This document shows, one piece after another, positions 60,410-64,000 of a stretch of DNA of 64,000 nt. Source of the DNA: Campylobacter concisus. GTDB taxonomy: Bacteria; Campylobacterota; Campylobacteria; Campylobacterales; Campylobacteraceae. The notes beneath the pieces are model-generated. The model saw only the letters and a program-made list of their open reading frames with translations. It searched no databases and had not been told where the DNA came from. A program made the position numbers and the translations under genes. Every line of letters starts with the position of its first letter. The stretch's first letter is position 1. Location of the stretch: the NCBI RefSeq assembly GCF_003048875.2, contig NZ_CP049264.1, positions 1,302,001 through 1,366,000 of the forward strand, written 5' to 3'.

Positions 60410-63148
60410 CTACTTCGGATTATTTATGCTTATCACCATATTTTTCTCATCAAGATATAGCCTAGCAGCCTCTTTGATATCGTCATTTGTGACCGCTTTG
60501 ACCGCATCTATATACTCATCAGCCGTGTAAAGTGGCGTGTTAAAAATTTTATTTGAGATGATGAGATTTTGCCAAAACTCAGGCTTTTCATAGTCTTTCT
60601 TTATAGAAATTTCACTCTGCGCCTTAAAATCCTCCAAATGTTTTGGCAAGAGTGCGCCATCACGCTTGATGTTAGCTATTATCTCCTTTATCTCGGCGAT
60701 GATCTTATCCGTGTTTGCAGGGTCGCAAGTAAAGCCGATCACCGCCTTTGAGTGCTCATACGGATAGCGTGAGAGCTTGGCGTTTAGGCTAAAGCCGTAT
60801 GTTTGGCCTTTGTCTTCTCTGATCTTTTCACGAAGCGCTGTTTTTAAGACCGAGCTTAGCGCTCTTAGCTTGATCACCTCTTTGAAGCTGTATTTTGTAT
60901 CTAAATTTATTATATCCACGCTCACATCGCTTCTTTTTGTGCTTTGATACTCCCTTTTAAAGGTGTGCTCTCCCTTGATGCTTCGCACGCCGTCATCTTT
61001 AAAATTTTCAGCCTCGCCAAGCTTTGGCAAGGTAGCGATATACTTTTTAACAAGTGGCAAAAGCCTCTTCTCGTCGGTGTCGCCGATGATTACGAAGGTG
61101 TATGAGGCTGCGTTTGTAAATTTATCTTTGATGATCTCTTTTAGCTCATTTAGCTTTAGCGCGTCGATCTGCGCCATCTCGATGGGCGCTACACGCTTAT
61201 TATTTTCGTAAAAAAACTTGCTAAATTCGGTGCTAAATTTATATTCAGGTAAATTTTGCTCTTTAGCTAGCTCATCTTTTGCTCTTTGCTTTATCCTCTC
61301 AAGCACGTTTGCATCGGCTCTTGGCGAGCTAAACTCTAAATTTATAACAGCTAGCAGCGAGCTAAGATCGCCACTGCTTGAAGAGCCGTAAATGCCCTGT
61401 GTAAGCGCCTCTATGCTCTTTTCGTAGCTTACTATCTTGTCGTTTAGCACCTTTGAAAGCTCGTAGTTGTTAAATTTACCAACGCCACTTTCATTTGTGA
61501 GCGCAACTGCAAAGCCACCAAGCTTAGGATCAGCTAGATCTGAAGTGCCACCCTTGCTAATGGCTGCGAACAAGATGCTATCTTTTTTGGTGGCTAGTGG
61601 CTTAAAGATGACTTGCGAGCCATTTGGCAGCTTATAAGTATAGATGCCATGCTTTTGGTCAAATTCGCTAGAGACTATATCTTTTGGCTCTAAATTTTCA
61701 TTGCCAAGGCTCTTATTTAGGCTCTGGCTAACTAAATTTGTATCGTAAGGGCTAGCCTCATCTTTTAGCTTCAAAAAGGCATCTTTGCTAAGTTTAAAGC
61801 CATCTTTGCTAAAGACCCTCACGCGCTCATCAGGTATGGCTAAAATTTGCTTAAATCTAGCATTAACATCCTCTAGCGTGATCTCGTTTAAGAGCTTTAG
61901 ACTAAGGTTTTTGCTATCTTCATCGCTTAGCACAAAGCCGCCATTTTCGATCATATTTAAAATTTCACCTGCATAAACGCTTGATTTTTTAGTTTTTGAG
62001 CGTTTAAATTTAGCCTCTACGTTTGCCACAAACGCCTTTTTCACATCGGCAAAATCGCCTTTATTAAAGCCAAATTTCTCAATGCCCTTTAAAACGCTTA
62101 ACATATCTTTAAGGCTAGCGTTAAAATCATCTCCGATCACATTTGCCTCAAAGCTATAAATTTTTTGCTTTGCTTGAAGCGTTTGCACCATAAAATCAAC
62201 ACTTAAATTTGATGAATTATTTGCATTTTTTTGCTCATAAAGCATATTTATAAGGCTTGCTATTAGCGCATCTTTTAAATTTCGCTTCACATCAGCCTCG
62301 TTTGAGACCGGCTTAAATTTATCAAAAAAGCTAAGTCTTACAAACTGAGCCGCCGTCTCGTTTGCGTCGTAGTTAAAGACGTTTAGCCCATCTTTAAAAG
62401 CGATGCTTTTGTCTGGATGGACGTATGAGTTGCTGTTTTTTGCTGCGCTAAAGTTTTTCTCTACCAGAGCTTTTATCTCGTTTTTATCAAAGTCGCCAAC
62501 AGCCACAAAACTCATAAATCTTGGCTGGTAAAGCCTCTCGTAAAACTCTTGCATGTGCTTAACATCCACGCTTTTTATCACGTTCATATCGCCTATAGGC
62601 ACTCTTTTTTGATAGATGCTACCTGCAAAGATGTCCTTACTTTGGGCAAGATAGAGCCTATATGCTGGCGTGTTTCGCTGGCGCTCCTCCTCCATTATGA
62701 CGCCACGCTCCTTATCAAGCTCGCCTGCGTCGATCTTCACGCCATCGATCCAGTTTGAAAAGACCTTAAAAACGTCCTTTAAATTTTTCTCATTTACATT
62801 TATGCTTAGCGTGTAGCTCGTCTGATCGTAGCTTGTTTGCGCGTTTAGATCAGCGCCAAATTTAACCCCAAGGCTCTCAAGCTGTTTAATGAGCTCATTT
62901 TTGCTAAAGTCGCGGCTGCCATTAAACGCCATGTGCTCCAAAAAGTGCGCAAGCCCCTGCTCGCCCTCTCTCTCATCGGTCGAGCCTGAGTTTACGACTA
63001 GGTAAAAGATGGCTGTATTTTGCGGGAGTTTATTCTCTTTTATGTAGTATTTAAGCCCGTTTTTTAGCTCGCCACTTAGCATATCTTTGTCATTTTGCAA
63101 GGCAAAGAGGCTAAGCGCTAGGCACAAAAGTAGCAGAATTTTTCTCAT
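60410..63148 (-). CDS. M16-family zinc metallopeptidase, PqqL-like
   Basis: 912 residues, two M16 halves. Signal peptide MRKILLLLCLALSLFA, so periplasmic or outer-membrane. The inverted zinc motif is HFLEH (H68, E71, H72) in LAHFLEHMAFNGSRDF, with the third ligand expected in the ERGVIMEEERQR segment. The second half (about 500-912) is inactive-looking, as usual. PqqL relatives degrade or process small proteins in the periplasm. No partner gene is adjacent. Confidence 0.9.
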   Translation of the reverse strand: MRKILLLLCLALSLFALQNDKDMLSGELKNGLKYYIKENKLPQNTAIFYLVVNSGSTDEREGEQGLAHFLEHMAFNGSRDFSKNELIKQLESLGVKFGADLNAQTSYDQTSYTLSINVNEKNLKDVFKVFSNWIDGVKIDAGELDKERGVIMEEERQRNTPAYRLYLAQSKDIFAGSIYQKRVPIGDMNVIKSVDVKHMQEFYERLYQPRFMSFVAVGDFDKNEIKALVEKNFSAAKNSNSYVHPDKSIAFKDGLNVFNYDANETAAQFVRLSFFDKFKPVSNEADVKRNLKDALIASLINMLYEQKNANNSSNLSVDFMVQTLQAKQKIYSFEANVIGDDFNASLKDMLSVLKGIEKFGFNKGDFADVKKAFVANVEAKFKRSKTKKSSVYAGEILNMIENGGFVLSDEDSKNLSLKLLNEITLEDVNARFKQILAIPDERVRVFSKDGFKLSKDAFLKLKDEASPYDTNLVSQSLNKSLGNENLEPKDIVSSEFDQKHGIYTYKLPNGSQVIFKPLATKKDSILFAAISKGGTSDLADPKLGGFAVALTNESGVGKFNNYELSKVLNDKIVSYEKSIEALTQGIYGSSSSGDLSSLLAVINLEFSSPRADANVLERIKQRAKDELAKEQNLPEYKFSTEFSKFFYENNKRVAPIEMAQIDALKLNELKEIIKDKFTNAASYTFVIIGDTDEKRLLPLVKKYIATLPKLGEAENFKDDGVRSIKGEHTFKREYQSTKRSDVSVDIINLDTKYSFKEVIKLRALSSVLKTALREKIREDKGQTYGFSLNAKLSRYPYEHSKAVIGFTCDPANTDKIIAEIKEIIANIKRDGALLPKHLEDFKAQSEISIKKDYEKPEFWQNLIISNKIFNTPLYTADEYIDAVKAVTNDDIKEAARLYLDEKNMVISINNPK

Positions 63149-63213
63149 AATCCGTCCTTTAAATTTCTATGTAAAAGCGGATTTTAGTATAAATTTTAAA
63201 ACGCAAGATAAAG

Positions 63214-63238
63214 CTAGCCTGCTAAATTTGCAGGCTAG
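63214..63238 (-). terminator. terminator of the amino-acid binding protein gene
   Basis: CTAGCCTGC 63214-63222 pairs with GCAGGCTAG 63230-63238 around a seven-base loop, on the minus strand followed by CTTTATCTT, 11 bases after the stop. Confidence 0.65.
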
Positions 63239-63248
63239 TTGGGAGGTG

Positions 63249-63965
63249 TTATTTTAGTTCGTATTTTTTAAGCAGTGCGTCGTAGCTGCCGTCTTTTTTC
63301 ATCTCATCTAAAATTTGATTTATCTTAGCGATAAGCTCGCTCTCTTTGTTTTTGTCAAAAGCGATTGAAAAGCCTTCGCTACCATCAACCTCTTTGAAAA
63401 ATGCCTCTATTTCAGGGTTTTTCTTGATAAAGCCATAGCCGATCGAGCTATCAAGGATGACTGCGTCAAATTTGCCAACTTTTAGCCCCATTATAAGCGG
63501 CACAGTATCTTCTGAAGGCACTACTTTTGCGCCATTTATCGCATTTGCAGCTAGCTCTTGGATGGTGCCTTGTTGCACGCCTACCTTTTTGCCAGCTAGC
63601 TCCTCTTTGGCTTTTAAAGCGTCGTTGCCTTTTTTCTTTAGGTAGATGTTTTCAGTTAGGTAGTATGGCTTTGTAAAGTCAATCGACTTTAGTCTATCAG
63701 GAGTCGCGCTCATCGCACTTATGATGCCATTTATCTTGCCAGCTTTAAGCGCTGGGATGAGGCCATCAAAGCTCATATTTATGATCTTGTATGAAAAGCC
63801 GGCACGCTTTGAAATTTCATCTATCAGATCGATGTCAAAGCCTGTTATTTTGTTGTTTTCATCGATGTATTCAAATGGCGGGTAGTTTGCCGCAGTACCA
63901 AATTTTAGCTCGTTTGCACAAAGAGCAACAAAAGCTGTCAGTAAAAGAGCAAAGATCTTTTTCAT
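63249..63965 (-). CDS. amino-acid ABC transporter substrate-binding protein
   Basis: 238 residues, family 3 solute-binding protein (HisJ/ArtJ type). Signal peptide MKKIFALLLTAFVALCA; the mature part starts NELKFGTAANYPPFEYID and contains GFDIDLIDEISKRAG and NGIISAMSATPDRLKSIDFTKPYY, a typical ligand site for basic or polar amino acids. ATG 63963-63965 follows AAAGGA. The permease and ATPase genes are not in this window. Upstream bases 63966-64000 hold only its leader. Confidence 0.92.
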   Translation of the reverse strand: MKKIFALLLTAFVALCANELKFGTAANYPPFEYIDENNKITGFDIDLIDEISKRAGFSYKIINMSFDGLIPALKAGKINGIISAMSATPDRLKSIDFTKPYYLTENIYLKKKGNDALKAKEELAGKKVGVQQGTIQELAANAINGAKVVPSEDTVPLIMGLKVGKFDAVILDSSIGYGFIKKNPEIEAFFKEVDGSEGFSIAFDKNKESELIAKINQILDEMKKDGSYDALLKKYELK

Positions 63966-64000
63966 GTCTATCCTTTAAAGTGATTTAAAGCCCTAATTAT

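Noticed and set aside
1-64000. CRISPR arrays, tRNA and rRNA genes
   Set aside because: No regularly spaced 20-40 base repeats with unique spacers were seen, and no tRNA or rRNA sequence was recognised apart from the tRNA-like ends of tmRNA.

Overview
The window looks like an ordinary stretch of chromosome from a low-GC epsilonproteobacterium of the genus Campylobacter, most like the C. concisus / C. curvus group. The evidence is gene content and order: fliY-fliM-fliA-membrane protein-flhG-flhF-folK-peptidase-aroQ followed by an aminofutalosine deaminase-type hydrolase and sppA (the C. jejuni Cj0059c-Cj0068 order as I recall it); aspA-dcuA; frdCAB; tsaD with a Pgp1/Csd4-type peptidase; a tandem dynamin-like GTPase pair; and a tmRNA tag ANNVNFAPAYAKAA that differs from the C. 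jejuni tag by one residue. The assignment is by recognition; no search was run.

Layout. 1-3.7 kb: cut-off membrane gene, cation efflux transporter, an ABC membrane protein without an ATPase, then a cupin gene whose strong promoter carries two identical 23-bp palindromes, a frameshifted NAD(P)H-binding gene, and an Rrf2 regulator. 3.6-7 kb: a 25-codon relic of the 3' end of asd, prs, a DUF488 gene, mnmA and a LOG-family gene. 7-16.4 kb: flagellar operon running into folK, an M24 peptidase and aroQ, then divergent deaminase and sppA. 16.4-18.4 kb: an 11-unit WG-repeat gene lying against the 3' end of ssrA. 18.4-24.4 kb: Hpt protein, panB, an orphan cache sensor, HIT protein, AI-2E-type permease, a zinc-ribbon protein, ruvB. 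24.4-33.2 kb: anaerobic respiration and fumarate supply: two-component system, Psr/Phs-type molybdoenzyme operon, dcuA and aspA. 33.7-39.3 kb: ABC-F protein, a decayed DUF1287 gene, pgi-galU, YigZ, lgt. 39.4-43 kb: frdCAB. 43-47.6 kb: a broken Mrr-type restriction gene and two dynamin-like GTPases. 47.8-54.1 kb: lipoprotein, tsaD-pgp1-uracil/xanthine permease-dxr-cdsA run. 54.1-54.9 kb: a gene-free island of three related repeats plus a four-run G-quadruplex motif. 54.9-64 kb: DSD1-type PLP enzyme, TorA/BisA-type molybdoenzyme, small monooxygenase, two unknown proteins, an M16 peptidase and an amino-acid binding protein.

How the genes work together. Aspartate taken up by DcuA is converted by AspA to fumarate, which FrdCAB reduces as terminal electron acceptor; the Psr/Phs-type enzyme and the TorA/BisA-type enzyme give alternative sulfur and S-/N-oxide acceptors, and the aminofutalosine deaminase-type hydrolase belongs to menaquinone synthesis that would feed them. 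The molybdoenzyme operon is followed by a histidine kinase and response regulator in the same direction.

The most unusual items are the dynamin gene with no ATG/GTG/TTG start upstream of its P-loop (a Shine-Dalgarno-spaced ATT, or +1 slippage at UUU-UAA), the twin palindromes over the cupin promoter, the covarying hairpin repeats with a G-quadruplex motif, and several fresh gene relics (asd, mrr, DUF1287, YwnB-type). I did not find a clearly new multi-gene defence or metabolic system.
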